A stretch of DNA of 64,000 nucleotides from Ottowia flava. GTDB lineage: Bacteria > Pseudomonadota > Gammaproteobacteria > Burkholderiales > Burkholderiaceae_C. The DNA is taken from positions 1 to 64,000 of the forward strand of contig NZ_VRUA01000017.1 in assembly GCF_008017535.1 (NCBI RefSeq). The letters run 5' to 3'. Below, piece after piece: positions 56,803-64,000 of this stretch (position 1 is the first letter of the stretch; each line of letters starts with the position of its first letter). Under the pieces are notes generated by a model, which was not told the origin of the DNA, ran no database searches, and was given only the letters and a program-made list of their open reading frames with translations. The translations under genes were made by a program, and so were the position numbers.

Positions 56803-57750
56803 TCACGCCAGCTTCAGCAGCCACAGCAGCGCGCTGATGGTGAAGAACGACGCCACGGTCGTACCCAGCAAGGCCGCTGCGGCCAGCCCGTCGTGGCCCT
56901 GGCGCTGCGCCAGGATGGGGTAGATGCCGAACATCGGGCAGGCCGTGGCCAGCAGCACGCCGGTGCGCAGTTCCGGCTGCAGCGGCGCCATGCCGCCCAC
57001 TTCCAGCGCGGCCAGCACACCGAAGGTCAGCAACGGGTGCACGATCAGCTTGCCCACGGCGATCTGCGCCACCTGCGCGCGCATGCCCACGATCGATAGG
57101 CCCGCCAGCGAACCGCCAATCACGAACAGCGACAGCGCGCTGCTGGCCTGCGCAAACAGGCTCACGCTGCGCTGCACCGGACCGGGCAGGGGCAGCCCGG
57201 TCCACGCCACCAGCAGACCCGCCACCAGGCCGAGCACCATCGGGTTGCGCACCAGCCCGCGCGCCACGCCGCGCAGCACGTCGCGCCAGTGGCCGCCGCC
57301 CTGCGCAACGTCGATCAGCGCCAGCAGCAGCGGGATCAGCAGCAGGTTTTCCACCAGCATGTTCATGCCCAGGATGCTGCCCGCCACCGCACCCAGCACC
57401 AGCAGGTTGATCGGGTAGCCAACGAAGCCGCTGTTCGGGCACATCGTGCCCATGGTTTGCACGACCGCGAGCGTACGGTCCGCCTGCGCACGGCGGCGGA
57501 ACCACAGCAGCATCACGATCAGCGTGGCCAGGCTGCCCAGCGCGTAGACCAGCAGGTAGTCCCAATGGAGTGCTTCGCGCAGCGGCCGGTTGGCCAGCGC
57601 ATCGAACAGCAGCGCGGGCAGCGCCACGTACAGCACAAACTTCCCCAGCACGCGCATGTCGGCACGCGCAAACAACCCGGCGCGCACGCTCAGGTAACCG
57701 AGCGCGATGACGATGTAGATCGGCCCGGTGATGGCCAGAATGCCCAGCAT
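56803..57750 (-). CDS. AEC-family transporter
   Basis: 315-residue inner-membrane protein with about ten hydrophobic helices of the auxin-efflux-carrier family (bacterial malonate/malate-type permeases). It begins ITGPIYIVIALGYLSVRAGL and has GTMCPNSGFVGYPI in the middle crossover region and VLLATACPMFGIYPILAQ near the end. It is last in a probable minus-strand unit after the oxidoreductase (15-nt gap). Substrate is probably a carboxylate but not readable from sequence. Confidence 0.87.
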   Translation of the reverse strand: MLGILAITGPIYIVIALGYLSVRAGLFARADMRVLGKFVLYVALPALLFDALANRPLREALHWDYLLVYALGSLATLIVMLLWFRRRAQADRTLAVVQTMGTMCPNSGFVGYPINLLVLGAVAGSILGMNMLVENLLLIPLLLALIDVAQGGGHWRDVLRGVARGLVRNPMVLGLVAGLLVAWTGLPLPGPVQRSVSLFAQASSALSLFVIGGSLAGLSIVGMRAQVAQIAVGKLIVHPLLTFGVLAALEVGGMAPLQPELRTGVLLATACPMFGIYPILAQRQGHDGLAAAALLGTTVASFFTISALLWLLKLA

Positions 57751-57765
57751 CTGCGCTGGCCGGTG

Positions 57766-58671
57766 TCAGGGTTGGGCGCGGCGCGCCAACAGCGCATCGG
57801 CGTAGGCCTGCCAGGGCGCGCCGGGCGGCACGTCGGCAAAGGCGCCTTCGCGCGCCTGATCGGCCACCCATTGCTGCTTGGCGGCGATGGCGCTGGCCAT
57901 CAGCGGCTCGAACCCGGCTTCGGCCACGGTGCGCGCGGCTTCGCGCATTTCTTCGGCGCGGCGCTGGCCGTGCTGCACCACGCGGCTGAAGAAGTAGGCG
58001 CCCTGCTCCGACCAGTCGATGCTCGGGAAGGTCTCCTGCAGCGTCGGCAGCACATGGTCTTCGACGCCGTAGGCGCGCGCCGTGGCGTAGGCCTCGATCA
58101 CCAGCGCTTCCAGGCCCTTGATCATCACGCTGCGGCTCATCTTGATGGCGCTGGCCACGCCCAGGCGGTCGCTCACCGGCTTGGCGTCCATGCCCCAGCC
58201 GCGCAGGCGCTCGGCCAGCGCAGCGGCTTGCGCGCCGCCCAGCAGCATGGGCACGCGGATGCCGTAGGGCGGCACCGAGGTCATCACGCCCGCCTCGACG
58301 TAGTGCGCGCCGGCGCCGTCGACCAGCGCGGCGCACTGCTGCTTGGTGCCGGGCGAGGCCGAGTTGAGGTCGAGAAACAGCGTGCCGGGCCGCAGGTGCG
58401 GCGCCGCTTGCTCTGCCACCGCCAGCGTGTTGGACGCGGTCACGGCGGAGATGACCAGATCGCTCGCCGCGCACAAAGCCGCCATAGAGGGCTGGGCCAT
58501 GGCACCGGCCTGCGTCGCCCGGGCGGCTTCGGCGGCGCCGCCCTCGGCGCGGGCAAACTTCAGGTCCCAAGCGCTGACGGCGGCCACCCCAGGCTGACCC
58601 AGCAGGCCTGCCGCGAAGATTCTGCCCACTTCGCCGTAGCCGACGAGGCCAATGTGCTGCGCTGCGTTCAT
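57766..58671 (-). CDS. NAD(P)-binding beta-hydroxyacid dehydrogenase-like protein
   Basis: 301-residue protein with an N-terminal Rossmann motif (HIGLVGYGEVGRIF) and a C-terminal helical domain of the DUF1932 type (SRSVMIKGLEALVIEAYATARAYGVEDHVL). It resembles 3-hydroxyisobutyrate and 6-phosphogluconate dehydrogenases. FLDLNSASPGTKQQ corresponds to the substrate loop. Linked to an AEC permease and a Bug receptor, so it probably oxidises an imported hydroxy acid; inference. Confidence 0.85.
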   Translation of the reverse strand: MNAAQHIGLVGYGEVGRIFAAGLLGQPGVAAVSAWDLKFARAEGGAAEAARATQAGAMAQPSMAALCAASDLVISAVTASNTLAVAEQAAPHLRPGTLFLDLNSASPGTKQQCAALVDGAGAHYVEAGVMTSVPPYGIRVPMLLGGAQAAALAERLRGWGMDAKPVSDRLGVASAIKMSRSVMIKGLEALVIEAYATARAYGVEDHVLPTLQETFPSIDWSEQGAYFFSRVVQHGQRRAEEMREAARTVAEAGFEPLMASAIAAKQQWVADQAREGAFADVPPGAPWQAYADALLARRAQP

Positions 58672-58681
58672 CTGAATATGC

Positions 58682-58745
58682 TCTCTTTATAATAGCTGCC
58701 TGAGCTGGTGGTTGTAGCCGCGCGGGCCTATTTTGTCTGAAATTC
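58682..58745 (+). repeat. Family A dispersed repeat
   Basis: TCTCTTTATAATAGCTGCC, then TGAGCTGGTGGTTGTAGCCG, CGCGGGCCTATTTT and GTCTGAAATT. It lies between the oxidoreductase start and the Bug gene stop. Confidence 0.85.
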
Positions 58746-58765
58746 CAGGACTGGCGCGCAGCCTG

Positions 58766-59737
58766 TCACTGGCGCGCGACGTGCGCCTTGTCGATGACGG
58801 CGTTCCAGCGCTGAATGTCCCCGCGCAGCATCTGCGCCGCCTCCGTGGGCGTGCCCGGGTGCGGATCGAGGTTCAGCGTTTCCAGCTTCTTGCGCACACC
58901 CTCGTCGGCCAGCGCGGCGTTCACCGCTTTGTTCAGTCGCGCGATCACGTCGGCGGGCGTCTTGGCCGGTACGGCCAGGCCGTTCCATGAAGCGGCGTTC
59001 AAGCCCTTGACACCGGCCTCCTGCGCCGTGGGTACGTCGGGCAGCACGCGTGAGCGCTTGGGCCCGGTCACCGCCAGCGGCTTGAGTGCCTTGCCCTGAA
59101 TCTGGGCCAGCAGCGGGCTGAGGATATCCAAGCCCGCGTCGATCTGGCCGCTGCGCAAGGCGGTGATCACGTCCGGCGTGCTCTTGAAAGGCACGACTTG
59201 CAGGTCGATCCCGGCCGCGGACTTGAACAGCTCGGCCGCGAGGTGCTGCGTGGTGCCGAGGTTGGGCGTGCCCAGGTTGACCTTGCCCGGGTTCTGCCTG
59301 GCGTAGCCCACGAGATCGCCCAGCGTGGCAAAGCGGCCGTTCTCGGCGCCGACGATCACCAGATCGAACGTGGCCAGCGGCGCCACCGGCGCGAACGCCT
59401 TGAGCGTGTCGAACGGCAACGACTTGAACAGCGCTTCGCTCACGGCCGTGCCGCTGGAGATCAGCAGCAGCGTGTAGCCATCCGGCGCGGCGCTGGCGAC
59501 CGTTTGCCCGGCCACCACACCACCCGCGCCAGGTTTGTTTTCGATCACGATGGGTTGGCCCAGCGTTTTGGTCATGTGCTCGCCCACCGCGCGCGCCGTG
59601 ATGTCGGCGGCGCCGCCCGGGGCGTTGGGCACGACGATGCGGATCGCCTTGTTGGGATACCCCTTTGCCGCCCAGACGGCAGGCAGGTAAGCGGTCAGAG
59701 CGGCGGCGGCCAGCAGTTGGCGGCGGTGCATGGGCAT
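58766..59737 (-). CDS. Bug/TctC-type solute-binding protein
   Basis: 323-residue periplasmic receptor. The basic HRRQLL start and hydrophobic stretch form a signal peptide ending near VWA. The mature part shows YPNKAIRIVVPNAPGGAAD, VIENKPGAGGVVAGQ and PFKSTPDVITALRSGQID. It is divergent from the crotonase/feruloyl-CoA synthase operon and shares its control region, so it may deliver an aromatic or phenylpropanoid acid; inference. Confidence 0.92.
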   Translation of the reverse strand: MPMHRRQLLAAAALTAYLPAVWAAKGYPNKAIRIVVPNAPGGAADITARAVGEHMTKTLGQPIVIENKPGAGGVVAGQTVASAAPDGYTLLLISSGTAVSEALFKSLPFDTLKAFAPVAPLATFDLVIVGAENGRFATLGDLVGYARQNPGKVNLGTPNLGTTQHLAAELFKSAAGIDLQVVPFKSTPDVITALRSGQIDAGLDILSPLLAQIQGKALKPLAVTGPKRSRVLPDVPTAQEAGVKGLNAASWNGLAVPAKTPADVIARLNKAVNAALADEGVRKKLETLNLDPHPGTPTEAAQMLRGDIQRWNAVIDKAHVARQ

Positions 59738-59826
59738 GGGTTTCCTGAAAGGTCGTGTCCGAGGCGCACAGCGCGCCTCCTGCCGAGGTGGCTCTATTGT
59801 GCCGATCGCGTTCCGGATCGTTGAAA

Positions 59827-59844
59827 CCTAGGGTTTGCCCTAGG
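59827..59844. promoter_or_regulatory. CCTAGGG palindrome in the divergent control region
   Basis: Perfect inverted repeat CCTAGGG (59827-59833), spacer TTTG, CCCTAGG (59838-59844), 90 nt upstream of the Bug gene start. A likely operator; binding protein unknown. Confidence 0.55.
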
Positions 59845-59871
59845 CACAACATGCACAAAAGTGCTTGTATT

Positions 59872-59890
59872 TGATTATCTGAAATAATCA
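59872..59890. promoter_or_regulatory. TGATTAT palindrome before the crotonase gene
   Basis: TGATTAT (59872-59878), CTGAA, ATAATCA (59884-59890), ending 23 nt before the crotonase ATG. The size and AT-richness suit a MarR-type repressor, which often controls hydroxycinnamate operons; no such regulator is in the window. Confidence 0.6.
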
Positions 59891-59913
59891 TAATTCGCCA
59901 TCAGGAGACCTCG

Positions 59914-60705
59914 ATGAGCGGCAAGCACCAAGACATTTCCCTGGAAATCGGCGGCAAGGACGGCAACATCGCCATCGTCCGCCTCACACGCGGCGCCAAG
60001 CGCAACGCCCTGTCGGACGGCCTGATCGCGGCGATCCGCGACACCTTCCAGAACCTGCCCGACACCGTGCGCGCGGCCGTGCTCGACGGCGAGGGCGAGC
60101 ACTTCTGCGCCGGGCTCGACCTGTCCGAGCTGAAGGAGCGCGACGCGGGCCAAGGCATGCACCATTCGCGCAGCTGGCACACCGCGCTCGACGGCGTGCA
60201 GTACGGCCCGGTGCCGGTGATCGCTGCGCTGCACGGCGCCGTGGTCGGCGGTGGCCTGGAGCTGGCCAGCGCCGCGCACATCCGCGTGGCCGACGCCACC
60301 ACCTTCTTCGCCCTGCCCGAAGGCCAGCGTGGCATCTTCGTGGGCGGTGGCGGCTCGGTGCGCATCCCCAAGCTGATTGGGGTTTCGCGCATGACCGACA
60401 TGATGCTGACGGGCCGCGTCTACAACGCAGAAGACGGCGAGCGCATCGGTCTCGCGCAGTACCTCGTGCCGCGGGGCCAGGCCTTTGACAAGGCGATGGA
60501 ACTGGCCGAACGCATCGCCCAGAACGCGCCGCTGACCAACTACGCGCTGATGCACGCGCTGCCGCGCATCGCCGAACAGCCGGCCGACCACGGCTACATG
60601 ACCGAGGCGCTGATCAGCGCCATCGCCCAGGCCGCCCCCGACGCCAAGGCGCGCGTGCGCGCCTTCCTGGAAGGCAAGGCCGGCACGAAGGTGCAACGCG
60701 ACTGA
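59914..60705 (+). CDS. Crotonase-family enoyl-CoA hydratase
   Basis: 263-residue crotonase. Oxyanion-hole segments are EHFCAGLDLSEL and GAVVGGGLELASAAH; the catalytic acid region is PEGQRGIFVGGG. Upstream of feruloyl-CoA synthase and a thiolase, it most likely hydrates (and perhaps cleaves) hydroxycinnamoyl-CoA. Because a thiolase is present, a beta-oxidative route is as likely as the retro-aldol vanillin route. AGGAG precedes the ATG. Confidence 0.87.
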   Translation: MSGKHQDISLEIGGKDGNIAIVRLTRGAKRNALSDGLIAAIRDTFQNLPDTVRAAVLDGEGEHFCAGLDLSELKERDAGQGMHHSRSWHTALDGVQYGPVPVIAALHGAVVGGGLELASAAHIRVADATTFFALPEGQRGIFVGGGGSVRIPKLIGVSRMTDMMLTGRVYNAEDGERIGLAQYLVPRGQAFDKAMELAERIAQNAPLTNYALMHALPRIAEQPADHGYMTEALISAIAQAAPDAKARVRAFLEGKAGTKVQRD

Positions 60706-60719
60706 TCGGCCGCCCCAAG

Positions 60720-60778
60720 ATTCAAGCCATTTTGGCCGCCAGCGCTTGCTGGGCAAGCGCAAGCAGCTATGAATTCAA
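60720..60778 (-). repeat. Family A dispersed repeat before feruloyl-CoA synthase
   Basis: Reverse copy: ATTCAAGCCATTTTGGCCGC, CAGCGCTTGCTGGGCAAGCG, CAAGCAGCTATGAATTC. Its CTATGAA places an extra in-frame ATG 24 nt upstream of the likely start of the next gene. Confidence 0.85.
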
Positions 60779-60792
60779 GAGTGGAGACAAGC

Positions 60793-62694
60793 ATGAGCAA
60801 TGCCCCGTCCAGCGCCAACGCAGCGCCCCGCTACCGCCCGCTGACCTTCGGCGTCACCACCATCACGGTGCGCGACGGCGATGAAGGCGTGAAGTACCTG
60901 AACGCCGAGGTGCCTCTGGCTTCGTTCGGCGAGCGCATGGCCGACCGCCTGATCCACTGGGCGAAGGCCACGCCGGACGAGACCTTCGTCGCCCAGCGCC
61001 AGCGGGGCGCCGACGGCACGCTGGGCGACTGGCGCCACGTGAGCTACGCCGAGGCGCTCGACGCGGCACGCCACATCGGCCAGGCGCTGCTCGACCGGGG
61101 CCTGTCCGAGCACCGCCCCGTCGTGGTGCTCAGCGACAACGGCATCGACCACCTGTTGATGGCCATGGGCTGCATCTACGCCGGCGTGCCCTTCTCGCCC
61201 GCATCGCCCGCCTATTCGACCATCAGCAAGGACTACGGCAAGCTGCGCCACGTCATCGACACGCTCACGCCCGGTTTGATCTGGGCCGAGGACGGTGATC
61301 GCTACGGCGCGGCCATCGCTGCGGTGGCACCGTCCGACTGCGAAATCGTGCTCTCGCGCAACGCCGATTCGGCCAGCCTGCGCGAGCGCGAAAGCACGCC
61401 GTTCGCCGAGCTGCTGGCGACCCAGCCCACGCCCGCCGTCGATGCGGCGCAGGCCGCCACCGGGCCCGACACGATCGTCAAGTTCCTCTTCACCAGCGGC
61501 TCGACCAAACTCCCCAAGGCGGTCATCAACACCAACCGCATGTGGTGCGCCAACCAGGAGCAGATGCGCCTGTCGATGCCGATCCTCATGGAAGAGCGCC
61601 CGGTGCTGATCGACTGGCTGCCGTGGAACCACACGTTTGGCGGCAACCACAACGTCGGCATGGTGCTGAACAACGGCGGCACGCTCTACATCGACGAGGG
61701 CAAACCCACGCCCGCGCTGATCGGCGAGACATTGCGCAACCTGCGCGAGATCGCGCCGACCATGTACTTCAACGTGCCGACCGGCTTCGAGGCGATCGCC
61801 AATGCCATGAAGACCGACGACGCACTGCGCAAGAACTTCCTCTCGCGCGTCAAGATGTTCTTCTACGCCGGCGCCTCGCTCGCCCAGCCGGTGTGGGAAT
61901 CGCTGTTCGAGAGCGCTGAGCGCGAACTCGGTCAGCGCGTCGTCATGACCTGCGGCTTCGGCATGACCGAATCCAGCCCTTATGGCCTGTTCGTCACCAG
62001 CCCCGACATCCAGGCGGGCGACCTCGGCCTGCCCACGCCGGGCATGGAAGTGAAGCTCGCCCCCAGCAACGGCAAGGTCGAGATCCGCTACAAGGGCCCC
62101 AACATCACGCCGGGCTACTGGCGCGCGCCCGACGCCACGGCCGAAGCCTTCGACGACGAGGGCTACTTCTGCACCGGCGACGCCGTGACCTGGAGCGACC
62201 CGGCCAACCCCAGCGCCGGCCTGCGCTTCGACGGCCGCATCGCCGAAGACTTCAAGCTGGCCACCGGCACCTTCGTCAGCGTCGGCCCGCTGCGTGGCCG
62301 CGTCATCGCGGGCGGCGCGCCCTACATCCAGGATGTGGTCGTCACCGGCCTGAACCGCAAGGAAGTCGGCGCGCTGGTCTTCACCACGCCCGCCGTGCGC
62401 ACGCTGACCGATCTGCCAGCCGATGCGCCGCTGGCCGACGTGCTGCAACACCACGCCGTCCTGCAGAAGTTCCAGAGCCTCGTGACCGACCTGTCGCTGA
62501 CGGCCACAGGCAGCGCCAACCGCGTGACGCGCCTCATGCTGCTGTCGGAGCCGCCGTCCATCGACAAGGGCGAGATCACCGACAAGGGCAGCATCAACCA
62601 GCGCGCCGTGCTCAAGGAGCGCGACGCCCTCGTGCAGGCGCTGTACGACGAGCCGGCGGGCGTGACCGTCATCAAGCCCGGCGTCGATTTATGA
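60793..62694 (+). CDS. fcs: Feruloyl-CoA synthase
   Basis: 633 residues from ATG 60793 (GGAGAC upstream; a repeat-borne ATG at 60769 is also in frame). ANL-superfamily enzyme; the phosphate loop is FTSGSTKLPKAV and the adenylate-binding motif is MTCGFGMTESSP. The WNHTFGGNHN box and the ~620-residue length are typical of feruloyl-CoA synthases rather than 4-coumarate ligases of plants. It activates ferulate/coumarate with ATP and CoA for the neighbouring crotonase and thiolase. Confidence 0.9.
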   Translation: MSNAPSSANAAPRYRPLTFGVTTITVRDGDEGVKYLNAEVPLASFGERMADRLIHWAKATPDETFVAQRQRGADGTLGDWRHVSYAEALDAARHIGQALLDRGLSEHRPVVVLSDNGIDHLLMAMGCIYAGVPFSPASPAYSTISKDYGKLRHVIDTLTPGLIWAEDGDRYGAAIAAVAPSDCEIVLSRNADSASLRERESTPFAELLATQPTPAVDAAQAATGPDTIVKFLFTSGSTKLPKAVINTNRMWCANQEQMRLSMPILMEERPVLIDWLPWNHTFGGNHNVGMVLNNGGTLYIDEGKPTPALIGETLRNLREIAPTMYFNVPTGFEAIANAMKTDDALRKNFLSRVKMFFYAGASLAQPVWESLFESAERELGQRVVMTCGFGMTESSPYGLFVTSPDIQAGDLGLPTPGMEVKLAPSNGKVEIRYKGPNITPGYWRAPDATAEAFDDEGYFCTGDAVTWSDPANPSAGLRFDGRIAEDFKLATGTFVSVGPLRGRVIAGGAPYIQDVVVTGLNRKEVGALVFTTPAVRTLTDLPADAPLADVLQHHAVLQKFQSLVTDLSLTATGSANRVTRLMLLSEPPSIDKGEITDKGSINQRAVLKERDALVQALYDEPAGVTVIKPGVDL

Positions 62695-62745
62695 GCACCC
62701 CGGTGGCGCGCTGCGCGCGCCTTCCCCTCAAGGGGCCGAACCCAT
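62695..62745 (+). repeat. Family B-like short repeat
   Basis: CCCCGGTGGCGCGCTGCGCGCGCCTTCCCC followed by TCAAGGGG starts at the fcs stop. It keeps the first hairpin of family B (GGCGCGC / GCGCGCC) and the C-run/G-run pair but lacks the covarying second hairpin. Confidence 0.55.
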
Positions 62746-62772
62746 CTCGGCACACATCTAGGAAACACTGAC

Positions 62773-64000
62773 ATGGCCTCCAAAGGATTTTTCTCCGCTT
62801 TCGACGACGTCTGGATGCTGGACGGCGTGCGCACGCCGATGGTCGACTACTGCGGCGCGCTCGGCCACGTCTCGCCCACCGACTTGGGGATCAAGGCCGC
62901 GCGCGAAGCCCTTAAGCGCGCCGGCGTGCCCGGCAGCGACATCGGCTCGGTCGTGACCGGCAACATGGCGCCCGGCGACTTCGACCAGTTCTTCCTGCCG
63001 CGCCACATCGGCCTGTACGCGGGCGTGCCGGTCGAAGTGCCGGCCATCATGGCGCAGCGCATCTGCGGCACGGGCTTCGAGCTGTTCCGCCAGGCGGGCG
63101 AGCACATCCAGGGCGGCGCGTGCGATGCGGCCCTGGTCGTCGGCACCGAAAGCATGACGCGCAACCCCATCGCCGCGTTCGATCACCGCACCGGCTTCAA
63201 GCTGGGCGCGCCGGTCGGCTTCAAGGACTACATGTGGGAGGCGCTGAAGGATCCGGCCGCCGGCATCAACATGATCCAGACCGCCGAAAACCTGGCCAAG
63301 AAGTACGGCATCACGCGCGAAGAAGTCGATCAGTTCGCGGCCAACTCGTTCGCGCGGGCCGTGGCGGCGCAGGAAAGCGGCTTCCTGGCGGGCGAAATCG
63401 TCCCCGTCGTCACCGAGAAGTTCGAGCTGGAAGGCTACAAGGCGCGCGGCATCAAGCTGCAGGGCAAGCTCACCGAGGTGGCGACGGACACGCACCCGCG
63501 CATCTCGCCCGCCGAAGTGCTGGCCAAGCTGCGCCCGGTGTTCGAGAACGGCGTGCAGACCGGCGGCAACTCCTCCGCGCTGGTCGATGCGGCCGCGGCC
63601 GCCGTGGTCGCCTCGGGCGCCTACGCCAAGGCGCACGGCAAGAAGCCGCTGGCGCGCGTGGTGGCGGCTGCCGCGGTGGGCGTGCCGCCCGAGATCATGG
63701 GCATCGGCCCCGCGCCTGCCATCCGCCTGCTGCTGGAGCGCGCGGGCCTGAAACTGTCCGACATCGGCCGCTTCGAGATCAACGAAGCGCAGGGCGCGCA
63801 GACCCTGGCCGTGGGCAAGGAACTCGGCCTGGATCTGGACAAGCTGAACGTGAACGGCGGCGCCATCGCGCTGGGCCACCCGCTGGCCGCCACCGGCGTG
63901 CGCCTGACGATCACCGTGGCGCGCGAAATGCAGCGTGCGGGCGTCAAGTACGGCATTTCGTCGGCCTGTGTGGGTGGCGGCCAGGGTATCGCGCTGCTGC
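62773..64000 (+). CDS. Acetyl-CoA acetyltransferase-like thiolase (partial)
   Basis: First ~409 residues; the gene runs off the right edge. Thiolase features: active-site C98 in RICGTGFE, the His in GHPLAATG, NEAQGAQTLAV, and a second Cys in SSACVGGGQG near the edge. In the fcs operon it would cleave a 3-ketoacyl-CoA of the aromatic side chain to aroyl-CoA and acetyl-CoA. Family B-like DNA separates it from fcs by 78 nt. Confidence 0.9.
   Translation, partial: MASKGFFSAFDDVWMLDGVRTPMVDYCGALGHVSPTDLGIKAAREALKRAGVPGSDIGSVVTGNMAPGDFDQFFLPRHIGLYAGVPVEVPAIMAQRICGTGFELFRQAGEHIQGGACDAALVVGTESMTRNPIAAFDHRTGFKLGAPVGFKDYMWEALKDPAAGINMIQTAENLAKKYGITREEVDQFAANSFARAVAAQESGFLAGEIVPVVTEKFELEGYKARGIKLQGKLTEVATDTHPRISPAEVLAKLRPVFENGVQTGGNSSALVDAAAAAVVASGAYAKAHGKKPLARVVAAAAVGVPPEIMGIGPAPAIRLLLERAGLKLSDIGRFEINEAQGAQTLAVGKELGLDLDKLNVNGGAIALGHPLAATGVRLTITVAREMQRAGVKYGISSACVGGGQGIALL

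Noticed and set aside
57289-58692. Long plus-strand frame of 467 codons opposite the AEC and oxidoreductase genes
   Set aside because: Antisense shadow with biased composition and no recognisable domain; the minus-strand genes are clear.

Overview
The window is about 64 kb of GC-rich chromosome carrying ordinary housekeeping and catabolic genes. Gene content and protein style point to the Burkholderiales, most likely the family Comamonadaceae. Evidence includes a Bug/TctC solute-binding protein pair, CysB next to a short CbiX, the divergent pepA-holC / lptF-lptG arrangement, a lipoyl-domain-bearing E3 in the pyruvate dehydrogenase operon, fused MnmC, XapX and DUF2783 proteins. I cannot fix the genus. 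I see no rRNA or tRNA gene, no CRISPR array, no transposase, integrase or prophage gene.

Layout. 0.1-2.9 kb: dsbB, an FMN reductase, an IclR regulator and a secreted LprI-like protein. 3.0-6.85 kb: an aromatic-degradation operon (metallo-beta-lactamase-fold hydrolase, FAD monooxygenase, DUF2783, VOC/extradiol-type protein) with a clear sigma70 promoter and a terminator. 7-14 kb: a membrane/TPR protein, a rhomboid protease, two small coupled genes, metY and an HD-like/TPR protein. 14-18.8 kb: a LysR regulator divergent from isochorismatase, XapX, a lipoprotein amidohydrolase and DoxX. 18.9-28.3 kb: yggX, a ParB-like protein, mnmC, a branched-chain amino-acid binding protein, the pepA-holC operon divergent from lptF-lptG, and cbiX. 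28.3-37.3 kb: cysB, a methionine aminotransferase, an EVE protein, the NHEJ pair ku-ligD, an rRNA-type methyltransferase and a Bug protein. 37.7-42.4 kb: a three-subunit molybdenum hydroxylase (molybdopterin, 2Fe-2S, tri-haem cytochrome c) whose Tat leader is out of frame with the body. 43-49.5 kb: pyruvate dehydrogenase operon aceE-aceF-lpdA, divergent from a FixLJ-like two-component pair. 52.9-57.8 kb: folD, prlC, a DUF4124-glutaredoxin protein and an AEC transporter. 57.8-64 kb: a Bug protein and an oxidoreductase on the minus strand, divergent from a hydroxycinnamate-type operon (crotonase, feruloyl-CoA synthase, thiolase running off the end).

The most striking feature is a dispersed ~50-60 bp repeat, called family A here, with about 25 recognisable copies (roughly one per 2.5 kb). 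Most lie between genes, and two of these form terminator-like hairpins. Five lie inside genes (two in ligD, one each in mnmC, lpdA and aceF). All five are in the same antisense orientation and the same reading frame, giving a Pro/Ala/Gln-rich peptide placed at inter-domain linkers or a variable loop. A second repeat family (B) carries a hairpin whose stem changes by compensating substitutions between two copies while the 7-nt loop stays identical. These are the best candidates for something not well described. Functional calls come from reading motifs and remembered family features, with no database search.
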